A model generated the notes under the pieces. It saw only the letters and a program-made list of their open reading frames with translations. It made no database searches and was not told where the DNA came from. DNA of 64,000 bases from Paenibacillus brevis. Its GTDB lineage: Bacteria > Bacillota > Bacilli > Paenibacillales > Paenibacillaceae. The position numbers and the translations under genes were made by a program. Location of the stretch: NCBI RefSeq assembly GCF_018919145.1, contig NZ_JAHLQJ010000011.1, positions 62,001-126,000 on the forward strand. The letters are read 5' to 3'. This document shows positions 1 to 7,741 of this stretch, in pieces. Numbering within the stretch: position 1 is the stretch's first letter; every line of letters begins with the position of its first letter.

Positions 1-2
1 TC

Positions 3-896
3 GTCAAGGCGCTGCAGCGGAAGGGTCATGTCGTAGCCATGACAGGGGACGGGGTAAATGATGCTCCGGCCATCAAGGCAGCGGACATTGGGATTGCCAT
101 GGGAATAACCGGCACGGACGTATCGAAGGAAGCTTCCTCTCTTATCCTTAGTGATGATAATTTCACCTCGATCGTAGCAGCGATTGAAGAAGGGCGGAAT
201 ATTTACGAGAATATCCGCAAGTTTATCCGTTATTTGCTGGCATCCAATGTCGGTGAAATTCTGACCATGTTCTTCGCAATGCTTGCGGGTTTGCCGCTGC
301 CGCTTCTCCCGATCCAGATCCTCTGGGTTAACCTGGTGACGGATGGTCTGCCGGCAATGGCGCTTGGCGTCGATCAGCCGGAGAAGGACCTGATGGAGCA
401 TAAGCCGCGGGGAGCGAACGAGAATATATTTGCCAGAAGGCTCGGCTGGAAGATTCTCAGCCGGGGATTGCTGATCGGCTTATGTACACTGGCAGCATTC
501 TGGATTACGTACAGTGTGGACCCTAGCAGTGCACAGCAGCTTGCTACCGCGCAGTCTGTGGCATTCGCAACGCTGGTCATGGCTCAGCTCATTCACGTGT
601 TTGACTGCCGCAGTTCCAGATCCATTTTCCATCGCAACATTCTGCAGAATAAATACTTGGTGGTTGCTGTCTTATCCTCCATCCTGTTGCTGCTCGGTGT
701 TATGTATATTGAAGCGCTTCAGCCGATCTTCAAGACGGTGCCGCTCGGAACCCGGGAATGGGCAATCACGCTGGTGGCAGCAGGCATTCCGACCTTCTTG
801 CTCGGTGCTGGCAGTGTATGGTCCGGCCGGCGCCGCCGGAAGTATACCGGTCCAGGGCCGATGATGACCGCGAAAAGTACAAACATTCGTGCATAG
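3..896 (+). CDS. yloB: Calcium-transporting P-type ATPase (SERCA type), C-terminal part
   Basis: The reading frame is open from the window edge, so the N-terminus, transmembrane segments 1-4 and the phosphorylated Asp lie outside. The visible part starts at the hinge motif of the P domain (TGDGVNDAP), which binds Mg2+ near the phosphorylation site. The membrane domain M5-M10 follows, with ASNVGE in M5 and WVNLVTDGLPAMALG in M6, where Asn and Asp residues form the calcium sites of SERCA pumps. The last 20 residues are basic and cytosolic. By family the protein exports Ca2+ (possibly Mn2+) using ATP. Its position near yicC/yloC and remA matches B. subtilis YloB. Exact ion choice is inferred. 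Confidence 0.9.
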   Translation, partial: VKALQRKGHVVAMTGDGVNDAPAIKAADIGIAMGITGTDVSKEASSLILSDDNFTSIVAAIEEGRNIYENIRKFIRYLLASNVGEILTMFFAMLAGLPLPLLPIQILWVNLVTDGLPAMALGVDQPEKDLMEHKPRGANENIFARRLGWKILSRGLLIGLCTLAAFWITYSVDPSSAQQLATAQSVAFATLVMAQLIHVFDCRSSRSIFHRNILQNKYLVVAVLSSILLLLGVMYIEALQPIFKTVPLGTREWAITLVAAGIPTFLLGAGSVWSGRRRRKYTGPGPMMTAKSTNIRA

Positions 897-948
897 AATC
901 AATACCAATCTACCCCTGCAAATTATAGACTTACCCCATAAAGAGGAA

Positions 949-1167
949 GTTCAGAAAGTCATCTTTTGATCACGAAGTAATTCAGGAGGATCATCCGGCA
1001 TCGAATCTTGCGTTCACCCTAGAAGTCTAGCCGATGCTTACGAGGTATGCTTCCTTTATAAGCATTTCGCTAATGTAGGGTCTGCCTGCATTTCGATCCT
1101 CCTTCTTCGCGTTCTCGCAACCTTTTCGGTGCTGAAAAGCGGACTTTTTGAACTCGCACTTAAAGGG
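949..1167 (+). repeat. R1 repeat, copy A (MITE-like, upstream of dapF)
   Basis: Starts with GTTCAGAAAGTCA and ends with GGACTTTTTGAAC followed by TCGCACTTAAAGG, the same end as the copies at 20713-20894 and 39716-39896. Shared internal blocks include TCTTTTGATCACGAAGT, CGAATCTTGCGTTCACCCTA and CTCCTTCTTCG. This copy is about 35 bp longer in the middle than the other two. Its right end runs into the dapF ribosome binding site, so it probably forms most of the dapF leader. No coding capacity is seen. Confidence 0.85.
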
Positions 1168-1177
1168 GGGACATCCG

Positions 1178-2011
1178 ATGGAATTTACGAAAATGCACGG
1201 ACTTGGCAACGACTTTCTTGTATTTTATGGCTTGAATGAGCTCCCGGCCAATGTGTCAGAGTTGGCTATCCAGTGGTGCAACCGGTTCTTTGGCGTTGGA
1301 GGGGACGGCCTGGTGTTTATTTTGCCCTCCGAACGGGCTGATTTTAAGATGAGAATAATTAATTCGGACGGATCCGAGGCAGAGCAGTGCGGGAACGCCA
1401 TTCGCTGCGTATCGAAATACGTTTACGATAATGGATATACCGATCAGTCACAGATTACGATAGAAACATTGGGTGCGGGCGTGCAGCGGGTTACGCTTCA
1501 CGTCGTGGAGGGTAAGGTCAGTACGGTTACGGTTGACATGGGTGAGCCGATCCTGGATGGCCATGCCGTGCCGACAACCTTGTCCGGCAGACCTGTGCTG
1601 GACCAACCGATCGAAGCGGCTGGACGCGAATTCAGGTTTACTGCGGTATCTATGGGAAATCCGCACTGTGTAATTTATGTGGATGATGCTCCGGGCTTTG
1701 AGCTGCTTGAATGGGGGCCACGCCTGGAGAATCATCCTTATTTCCCGCGTAAAGTCAATGTGGAATTTGCTAGTGTAACTGCACGCGACCGGGTAGAAAT
1801 GCGGGTATGGGAACGCGGGGCAGGACCGACTCTAGCTTGCGGCACGGGTGCATGCGCCACACTTGTATCCTCGGTGCTGAACGGGCACACGGATCGTGCC
1901 GCCTGGATCGGACTTAAGGGCGGAGACCTGTATATTGAATGGAATGAACAGGATAATCATGTTTATATGACCGGGCCGGCAGAGGTTGTGTTCCAGGGAC
2001 GCATCGGTTAA
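1178..2011 (+). CDS. dapF: Diaminopimelate epimerase
   Basis: Converts LL-diaminopimelate to meso-diaminopimelate, the lysine precursor and peptidoglycan cross-linking residue, without a cofactor. The 277-residue protein shows both catalytic cysteines in their usual motifs: Cys71 in EQCGNAIRC and Cys221 in LACGTGACAT, plus the N-terminal MHGLGNDF signature. The ATG at 1178 is chosen because AAAGGGGGG sits 6-8 bases upstream. An in-frame TTG at 1148 would add ten residues but lies inside the end of repeat R1. The gene stands alone, with R1 in front and R2 behind, outside any lysine operon. Cytosolic. Confidence 0.97.
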   Translation: MEFTKMHGLGNDFLVFYGLNELPANVSELAIQWCNRFFGVGGDGLVFILPSERADFKMRIINSDGSEAEQCGNAIRCVSKYVYDNGYTDQSQITIETLGAGVQRVTLHVVEGKVSTVTVDMGEPILDGHAVPTTLSGRPVLDQPIEAAGREFRFTAVSMGNPHCVIYVDDAPGFELLEWGPRLENHPYFPRKVNVEFASVTARDRVEMRVWERGAGPTLACGTGACATLVSSVLNGHTDRAAWIGLKGGDLYIEWNEQDNHVYMTGPAEVVFQGRIG

Positions 2012-2050
2012 GTAAGCAGACAAAAAGGTTTGCCTGAAGGCGGCAATGTA

Positions 2051-2283
2051 TATTAGTTGAACATAAGAAACTGCGTAGAAATGGCATAAGTGTGAAGTGT
2101 TTTGAAGTAAAAGCTTTCTGAAAGAAAGCTACTTCGGGAGCATACGCTTGTTAGCGCTCGCCTTTGTGAGCGGATTTCCTCATTAAAAGATGGCTAGTTC
2201 AGTCAGAGAAATCCGGGAACAACAGCGACCGTAAGAACACTTCACACGTTGCCTCCGCGTACAATCATGGGTTCAACTCATAT
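2051..2283 (+). repeat. R2 repeat, copy 1 (upstream of yitJ-type gene)
   Basis: Inner core 2083-2253 runs from GGCATAAGTGTGAAG to CTTCACACGTTGCC. An outer dyad AGTTGAAC (2055-2062) / GTTCAACT (2271-2278) encloses it. Inside are a perfect hairpin (AGCTTTC/GAAAGCT near 2115) and a longer pairing GCGGATTTC/GAAATCCGG. Related copies are at 10321-10508 and 56336-56990. This element fills nearly all of the 372-bp gap between dapF and the next gene. It shows no S-box features, although B. subtilis yitJ has an S-box at this place. Confidence 0.85.
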
Positions 2284-2383
2284 AACATCTATGTTCAGGC
2301 AACCTTTTTTTTGTGCCGATAATTCTTATCATTCAGGTAGTTTTATGTTACATTAGAATGAAATTATCGACGGAGGTACTGCT

Positions 2384-4300
2384 ATGAGACCGGACTTGCG
2401 CACAGCATGGGAGACAGGCGTGGTAATAGGTGATGGTGCAATGGGCACCTATTTATATAAATTCGGATTTCCCGTCGGGATATCCTTCGAGGAGCTTAAT
2501 CTCCTGCAGCCTGAGGTGATCGGCAGTGTTCACCGCGAATATATTGCGGCTGGGGCAGGGCTTATCGAGACGAACAGCTTCTCTGCCAATTACTACAAGC
2601 TGTCCAAGCTCGGCCTGGAGTCCCAGGTGGAAGAGATTAACCGTGCGGCGGTTCGCATTGCGCGTGAAGCGGCGGGGGAGCAGGTATACGTGGCCGGAGC
2701 TGTCGGTTCGATCTTGGGCGGAAAGCGGTTGAATGTGACCGATGAGGAACTGGCAAGGTATTATGAGCAGCAGATGTCGGCTCTACTCACCGAGGGAACG
2801 GATGCTTTGCTGCTGGAGACCTTCTATGAGCTGGAGGAAATGCGGCTTGCTCTGCGGCTTGCCCGCAAGCTTACGGAGCGTCCTGTCATTTGCCAGTTTG
2901 GTGTAGATCAGCTTGGACGCACATTGGACGGATATACCATTGAGGAAGCGTTCCATATTCTGAATCAAGAGGGCGCGGATGTACTGGGATTCAATTGCCA
3001 TTCCGGGCCTAACGGCATTATGTCGGTTATGTCACGGCTGGACGGCCCGCTGACGATCCCGCTCTCGGTGTTTCCGAATGCGGGTTTGGCTGACTATGTC
3101 GATGGAGAGTATATATATGGGGCATCTCCCGATTATTTCGGGGATTGCGCAGTTTCCTTTGCGGACTTGGGCGCCAGACTGATTGGCGGATGCTGCGGTA
3201 CAACGCCGGAGCACATCGCGGCAACGGCTCGATCCCTGCGGGGCTATCAGGCAACGCCGCTGACAGAGGGTAAGCCTCTTCCAAAGGTGAAGGAGCGCCT
3301 GGAAATAAGAGAACGCGCGGTTTCCAGCCGTGTTCAAAGCGCAAATGCTGCCCCTGCATGCGGCTGCGGCGAAGAGCATGTGGAACGCGGCATTATCGAG
3401 CTGGTCCGCGAGCGGCATACCGTGATTGTAGAGCTGGACCCGCCTCGGGACCTGGACATCAGCAAGTTCATGGAGGGAGCAGCCGCCCTTAAAGAAGCGG
3501 GGGTAGACGCACTTACCTTGGCGGATAATTCACTTGCGGTAACCCGGATGAGCAATATGGCGCTTGGACATTTGATCAAAACCCAGATCGGACTGCGGCC
3601 GTTGATTCATATTGCCTGCCGCGACCGGAACCTGATCGGCACGCAATCCCATATGATGGGCTTCGACGCACTCGGCATCGACCATGTCCTGGCCGTTACG
3701 GGAGATCCGGCAAGATTCGGCGATTTGCCTGGCGCAAGCTCGGTTTACGATATTACCTCCTTTGAGATTATACGTATGATCAAGCAATTAAATGAAGGGA
3801 TTGCCTTCTCCGGCAAGCCGCTGAAGCAGAAGGCCCGCTTCGTGGTCGGCGCGGCGTTCAATCCGAATGTGAAGCATCTTCATAAGGCCGTCGAGCGGCT
3901 GGAGAAGAAGATTGCCTCCGGTGCGGATTATATTATGACCCAGCCGGTCTATGACCGCGAATTGATCGTTCGGATCAAGGAGGCGACGGCTCATCTGGAT
4001 ATCCCGATCTTTATCGGTATTATGCCGCTCGCCAGTGGCAAGAATGCCGAGTATTTACACAATGAAGTGCCAGGCATTCAATTGTCCGAGGAAGTGCTGG
4101 ACCGGATGAGCGGGCTTCAAGGCGAAGAAGGCCGGGGGATGGGAGTGGAGATTGCCAAGGAGCTGCTAGATACGGCCATGGACCATTTTAATGGTATCTA
4201 TCTGATGACGCCGTTCATGTTCTATGAGATGAATGTAGCATTAACGAAATATGTGCACGAGCGCTCGAAAGAGACGCCTTCCCACTTGTCTCGTCTGTAA
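2384..4300 (+). CDS. yitJ: Homocysteine S-methyltransferase / 5,10-methylenetetrahydrofolate reductase fusion
   Basis: A 638-residue two-domain enzyme. Residues 1 to about 290 form the homocysteine S-methyltransferase barrel with the zinc-binding cysteines Cys205 (GFNCHSG) and Cys270/Cys271 (GGCCGTTP). Residues from about 340 to 620 are a methylenetetrahydrofolate reductase (FAD barrel), with AVTGDPARFGD near its centre. The fusion would make 5-methyl-THF and supply homocysteine methylation, feeding methionine synthesis. B. subtilis YitJ has the same layout. GGAGGT lies 7 bases before the ATG. A short Cys-rich linker (ACGCGEE, near 325) separates the halves. It is not part of a methionine operon here. 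Confidence 0.92.
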   Translation: MRPDLRTAWETGVVIGDGAMGTYLYKFGFPVGISFEELNLLQPEVIGSVHREYIAAGAGLIETNSFSANYYKLSKLGLESQVEEINRAAVRIAREAAGEQVYVAGAVGSILGGKRLNVTDEELARYYEQQMSALLTEGTDALLLETFYELEEMRLALRLARKLTERPVICQFGVDQLGRTLDGYTIEEAFHILNQEGADVLGFNCHSGPNGIMSVMSRLDGPLTIPLSVFPNAGLADYVDGEYIYGASPDYFGDCAVSFADLGARLIGGCCGTTPEHIAATARSLRGYQATPLTEGKPLPKVKERLEIRERAVSSRVQSANAAPACGCGEEHVERGIIELVRERHTVIVELDPPRDLDISKFMEGAAALKEAGVDALTLADNSLAVTRMSNMALGHLIKTQIGLRPLIHIACRDRNLIGTQSHMMGFDALGIDHVLAVTGDPARFGDLPGASSVYDITSFEIIRMIKQLNEGIAFSGKPLKQKARFVVGAAFNPNVKHLHKAVERLEKKIASGADYIMTQPVYDRELIVRIKEATAHLDIPIFIGIMPLASGKNAEYLHNEVPGIQLSEEVLDRMSGLQGEEGRGMGVEIAKELLDTAMDHFNGIYLMTPFMFYEMNVALTKYVHERSKETPSHLSRL

Positions 4301-4329
4301 TTATCAATTACAATAGGGTAACGGATGTG

Positions 4330-5223
4330 ATGCCTATGTCGCACAGTATGACAGGATACGGCAATTCCGCCAGACGCTGCGGGGGGTATCTGATTCAGAT
4401 CGAAGCCAAATCCGTGAACCACCGCTATTGCGAAGTGGTAGTGCGCATGCCCAGAGAATGGACATGCTACGAGGATGGTCTGAAACGCCTGGTGCAGCGT
4501 TATATTAAGCGAGGGCGGATAGATGTATATATTAACAAGGAGCAGGAGCAAGCCGGCACCCTGCCCTTTGTTCTGAATACCGGACTGGTAGAGTCGTACT
4601 TGCGGGCTGCTGAGGAGCTTCGGGAACGGTATGGTCTGGAGGGATCTCTAAGCGCGGGCGAGTTGTTGTCTTTGCCGGACATGTTGATCGCTCCGGACTG
4701 GTCAAGCCAGGAGGCAAGGAACGAAGAGCCTTGGGAGGCGACGCTTCTGGATGGCCTGGAAGAGGCCATGATCAATCTGGTTACGATGCGCAAGCAGGAA
4801 GGGGAACACCTGCGGAAGGATTTGGAGGAACGGTTTAACCGTCTGGAGGAATTGCAGGCGGAGTTGACGGTTCTGGCTCCGGAGGTTGTCTTGGAATATC
4901 GCGCCAAGCTTCGCGGACGGTTGAACGAGCTGTTGGATGGCGCGGTGGATGAGCATCGCTTCGCCATGGAGGTCGCAGTCTTTGCGGACCGGTCCAACAT
5001 TGATGAGGAACTGATCCGGCTCGCCAGCCATTTTTCCCAGTGCCGTGAATTATTGGGCTCCACAGAGCCTATCGGAAGAAAGCTGGATTTCTTGATTCAG
5101 GAAATGAACCGGGAGACGAATACGATTGGATCGAAAGCCAACCATCTGGCTCTGGTCAACCGTGTCGTAGAAATGAAAGCGGAACTGGAGAAAATCCGCG
5201 AGCAAGCGGCAAATCTCGAATAA
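4330..5223 (+). CDS. yloC: YicC/YloC family endoribonuclease
   Basis: The N-terminal SMTGYG motif followed by the YicC N-domain, and the DUF1732-type C-terminus (IQEMNRETNTIGSKAN near the end), identify the YicC/YloC family. E. coli YicC has been described as an endoribonuclease acting on small RNAs; that role here is by homology only. The length (about 297) is usual. The start is uncertain: GTG 4327, ATG 4330, ATG 4336 and ATG 4345 are in frame, and only a weak TAGGGTAACGG precedes them, fitting 4330 or 4336 best. It is followed by remA, gmk and rpoZ as in B. subtilis. Confidence 0.9.
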   Translation: MPMSHSMTGYGNSARRCGGYLIQIEAKSVNHRYCEVVVRMPREWTCYEDGLKRLVQRYIKRGRIDVYINKEQEQAGTLPFVLNTGLVESYLRAAEELRERYGLEGSLSAGELLSLPDMLIAPDWSSQEARNEEPWEATLLDGLEEAMINLVTMRKQEGEHLRKDLEERFNRLEELQAELTVLAPEVVLEYRAKLRGRLNELLDGAVDEHRFAMEVAVFADRSNIDEELIRLASHFSQCRELLGSTEPIGRKLDFLIQEMNRETNTIGSKANHLALVNRVVEMKAELEKIREQAANLE

Positions 5224-5272
5224 CGTTACATTGGACACAGTAGAGTCAATAAAATAGGGGGAACACCTTCAT

Positions 5273-5533
5273 ATGGCGATTAAACTTATTAACATTGGCT
5301 TTGGAAATATCGTTTCCGCCAATCGGATCATTTCGATTGTGAGCCCGGAGTCTGCACCGATCAAGCGAATCATCCAGGAGGCGAGAGATCGCCACATGCT
5401 GATTGATGCTACATACGGACGCCGTACCCGTGCAGTAATTATTACGGATAGCGACCATGTCATCTTGTCGGCCGTGCAGCCGGAGACGGTTGCTCACCGC
5501 CTGTCAGCCAAAGATGATGACAACGACGAATAA
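5273..5533 (+). CDS. remA: Extracellular matrix regulatory protein RemA (DUF370)
   Basis: An 86-residue DUF370 protein beginning [12 protein letters not shown] with the typical basic stretch [10 protein letters not shown]. In B. subtilis RemA is a DNA-binding protein that forms a ring-like oligomer and activates matrix operons and osmoprotection genes. The start is supported by TAGGGGGAAC upstream. It lies between yicC and gmk, exactly as in B. subtilis (ylzA), so identity is firm; target genes in this organism are unknown. Confidence 0.95.
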   Translation: MAIKLINIGFGNIVSANRIISIVSPESAPIKRIIQEARDRHMLIDATYGRRTRAVIITDSDHVILSAVQPETVAHRLSAKDDDNDE

Positions 5534-5546
5534 AATGGAGAGAAAT

Positions 5547-6143
5547 ATGGGTAAAGGATTACTTATCGTACTATCAGGTCCTTCGGGAGTCGGAAAAGGA
5601 ACGGTCTGCAACGAGCTTCGCAGACGTCTGCCCGATCTTGTCTACTCCGTTTCGGCCACTACGCGGAATCCCCGCCTTGGTGAAGAAAATGGAGTCAACT
5701 ATTTTTTTAAGAGCCGGGAGCAATTTGAAGAGATGATCGCCAACGATCAGCTTCTGGAATATGCCGAATATGTCGGCAACTATTACGGAACCCCCCGCGA
5801 TTTCGTGGAAGCAACGCTCCAGAGCGGCAAGGATATTATTCTGGAGATTGAGGTTCAGGGGGCGCTGAAGGTTAAGAGTAAATTTCCGGAGGGTATCTTT
5901 GTATTCCTGCTGCCGCCGTCGCTCGATGAGTTGAAGGGCCGGATTGTAGGACGGGGAACGGAGAATCAGGCGACGATTGATCACCGGATGTCCGTTGCTG
6001 CTGATGAGATTGGACTGATGGAAAATTACGATTATGCAGTCGTTAACGACGAGATCGATCATGCTTGTCATAGAATCCAGTCGATTATCGTAGCCGAACA
6101 CTGCAAAATCAGGCCTAAGTGCGAAGAGGTTGCTGCCCGGTAA
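5547..6143 (+). CDS. gmk: Guanylate kinase
   Basis: Phosphorylates GMP to GDP with ATP; essential for GTP supply. The P-loop GPSGVGKGT is at residues 11-19 of 198, and the GMP-binding part ([14 protein letters not shown]) follows. The ATG at 5547 has GGAGAG just upstream and gives the usual family length. In-frame starts further upstream (5535, and others overlapping remA) lack a ribosome binding site. It is 13 bases after remA and probably co-transcribed with rpoZ and coaBC. Confidence 0.96.
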   Translation: MGKGLLIVLSGPSGVGKGTVCNELRRRLPDLVYSVSATTRNPRLGEENGVNYFFKSREQFEEMIANDQLLEYAEYVGNYYGTPRDFVEATLQSGKDIILEIEVQGALKVKSKFPEGIFVFLLPPSLDELKGRIVGRGTENQATIDHRMSVAADEIGLMENYDYAVVNDEIDHACHRIQSIIVAEHCKIRPKCEEVAAR

Positions 6144-6175
6144 TTATAGAGTCTAAAAGAAGAGGTGCTAAGTTC

Positions 6176-6397
6176 ATGCTGTATCCATCGATTGATAAGA
6201 TGCTGGAGAAGGTTGGAAGTAAATATTCGCTGGTGGTGGCTGCTTCCCGTAGAGCCAGACAACTGCGCGAAGGCGAGAAGACCGAGCTGCAAACGCCTAA
6301 GTCCCACAAACAGGTCGGCGTTGCGCTTGAAGAAATCTATGGTGATCTCGTGGTGCTGAAGCAAGGCTCCCAGGTTGAGCCTGACGAAAATAAATAA
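6176..6397 (+). CDS. rpoZ: DNA-directed RNA polymerase subunit omega
   Basis: A 73-residue protein starting MLYPSIDKMLEKVGSKYSL, with the conserved VVAASRRARQL helix of the omega subunit and an acidic tail. It helps assembly and stability of RNA polymerase around beta-prime. The ATG at 6176 follows AAGAGGTG. It sits directly after gmk, the standard bacterial arrangement. An in-frame GTG upstream at 6119 would overlap gmk and is unlikely. Confidence 0.96.
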   Translation: MLYPSIDKMLEKVGSKYSLVVAASRRARQLREGEKTELQTPKSHKQVGVALEEIYGDLVVLKQGSQVEPDENK

Positions 6398-6432
6398 TTA
6401 CAATTCGGACCTCGTGGTCGCAAGATATCTTC

Positions 6433-6472
6433 AACAACCTCTCTATGACAGCCGCGAGGTTGTTATTTTTTT
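6433..6472 (+). terminator. Rho-independent terminator after rpoZ
   Basis: Perfect 9-bp stem AACAACCTC / GAGGTTGTT with a 14-base loop, followed by A and seven T. It separates the remA-gmk-rpoZ unit from coaBC-priA, although coaBC may still be reached by read-through. Confidence 0.8.
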
Positions 6473-6517
6473 CTGTAGCGAGTATTCAGGCTTGTTCTGA
6501 TAGAAAGCGGGGGATTC

Positions 6518-7741
6518 ATGTTGCTTAACGGGAAGAAAATTGTGCTGGGCGTAACGGGCGGTATCGCCGCCTTCAAAGCGGCTGCGTTATGCAGCAAGCT
6601 GGTTCAACAGGGAGCGGAGGTACGGGTCATCATGACCGAATCGGCTACCAAATTGATCACCGAGCTGACGATGCAGGCACTGTCCAAAAACCCGGTATAT
6701 ACCGATACCTTTGATGAGAAGCATCCGGCCGAGATATCTCATATCCAGTTGGCCGACTGGGCCGACTTGGTGTTAATTGCTCCTGCAACGGCGAATATTA
6801 TCGGCAAAATGGCCGCGGGGATCGCAGATGACATGTTGTCGACGACGCTCCTTGCTACGCAGGCGCCGATTATGGTTGCTCCGGCCATGAATGTCCATAT
6901 GTATTCTCATCCGGCGGTGCAGCGGAATATGAATGAACTGGCTTCCCGGGGTGTTTTGTTCGTGGAGCCAGGTGAAGGGCTGCTTGCATGCGGCTATGTC
7001 GGAAAAGGAAGGCTGGAGGAGCCGGAACAAATCGTGCGCGTGATACAGGATTTCTTTGACCGCCACAGTGCTCAGGCACAAGCTCCTTTGTGCGGACGCA
7101 AGGTAGTGATTACTGCCGGAGGTACGCTGGAGCGGATTGATCCGGTACGTTATATTTCCAATGATTCTACCGGGAAAATGGGCTTTGCCCTCGCAAAAGC
7201 CGCTCAGCAATTGGGAGCAGAGGTAGTGCTGATCGCAGCCAATACGGTCTTGCCTTCCCCGGCCGGGATCCAGATGATCCGGCTGGAATCGGCACAGGAA
7301 ATGTACGAGGCGGTTCAGGCGCACTGGAGCGATACCAGCATTCTGATTATGGCTGCAGCCGTGGCGGATTATCGGCCGAAGACGGCCGCTGATCGGAAGA
7401 TTAAGAAATCCGGGGATACGCTGACATTGGAGCTGGTTAAGAATATCGACATTCTGGAGACGATGGGGCAACAGAAATCGTCCCAGTTTATGATCGGCTT
7501 TGCGGCTGAGACGAACGATCTGGAGCAGTATGCGATGGATAAGTTGAAGCGCAAAAATTGCGATCTTCTTATCGCCAACGATGTAACCCGTGAGGGTGCC
7601 GGCTTCGGCACAGACACGAATATCGTGCATATTTATGACCAGAGCGGGCTTGTTGAGGCAATGCCGATGATGTCCAAGGATCAGCTTGGATTGTACATTC
7701 TTGAGCTGGCCGCCAAGCGCCTGGAGGAGTATAAGCCATGA
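6518..7741 (+). CDS. coaBC: Phosphopantothenoylcysteine decarboxylase / phosphopantothenate-cysteine ligase
   Basis: Bifunctional CoA-biosynthesis enzyme of 407 residues. The N-terminal FMN-binding CoaC half has GVTGGIAAFK, the catalytic His75 (ISHIQLAD) and Cys158 (ACGYVGKGR). The C-terminal CoaB half, from about residue 190, begins with VVITAGGT and carries ISNDSTGKMG and KNCDLLIANDV. It joins cysteine to 4-phosphopantothenate and decarboxylates the product. The ATG follows AAGCGGGGG. The end overlaps priA by four bases (ATGA), implying translational coupling. Confidence 0.96.
   Translation: MLLNGKKIVLGVTGGIAAFKAAALCSKLVQQGAEVRVIMTESATKLITELTMQALSKNPVYTDTFDEKHPAEISHIQLADWADLVLIAPATANIIGKMAAGIADDMLSTTLLATQAPIMVAPAMNVHMYSHPAVQRNMNELASRGVLFVEPGEGLLACGYVGKGRLEEPEQIVRVIQDFFDRHSAQAQAPLCGRKVVITAGGTLERIDPVRYISNDSTGKMGFALAKAAQQLGAEVVLIAANTVLPSPAGIQMIRLESAQEMYEAVQAHWSDTSILIMAAAVADYRPKTAADRKIKKSGDTLTLELVKNIDILETMGQQKSSQFMIGFAAETNDLEQYAMDKLKRKNCDLLIANDVTREGAGFGTDTNIVHIYDQSGLVEAMPMMSKDQLGLYILELAAKRLEEYKP

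Noticed and set aside
2083-2253. S-box (SAM) riboswitch before the yitJ-type gene
   Set aside because: Expected from B. subtilis, but the sequence is an R2 copy and lacks S-box conserved blocks.
4500-5063. 187-codon minus-strand frame inside yicC
   Set aside because: Low-complexity Ser/Arg-rich translation opposite a conserved gene; no start signal.
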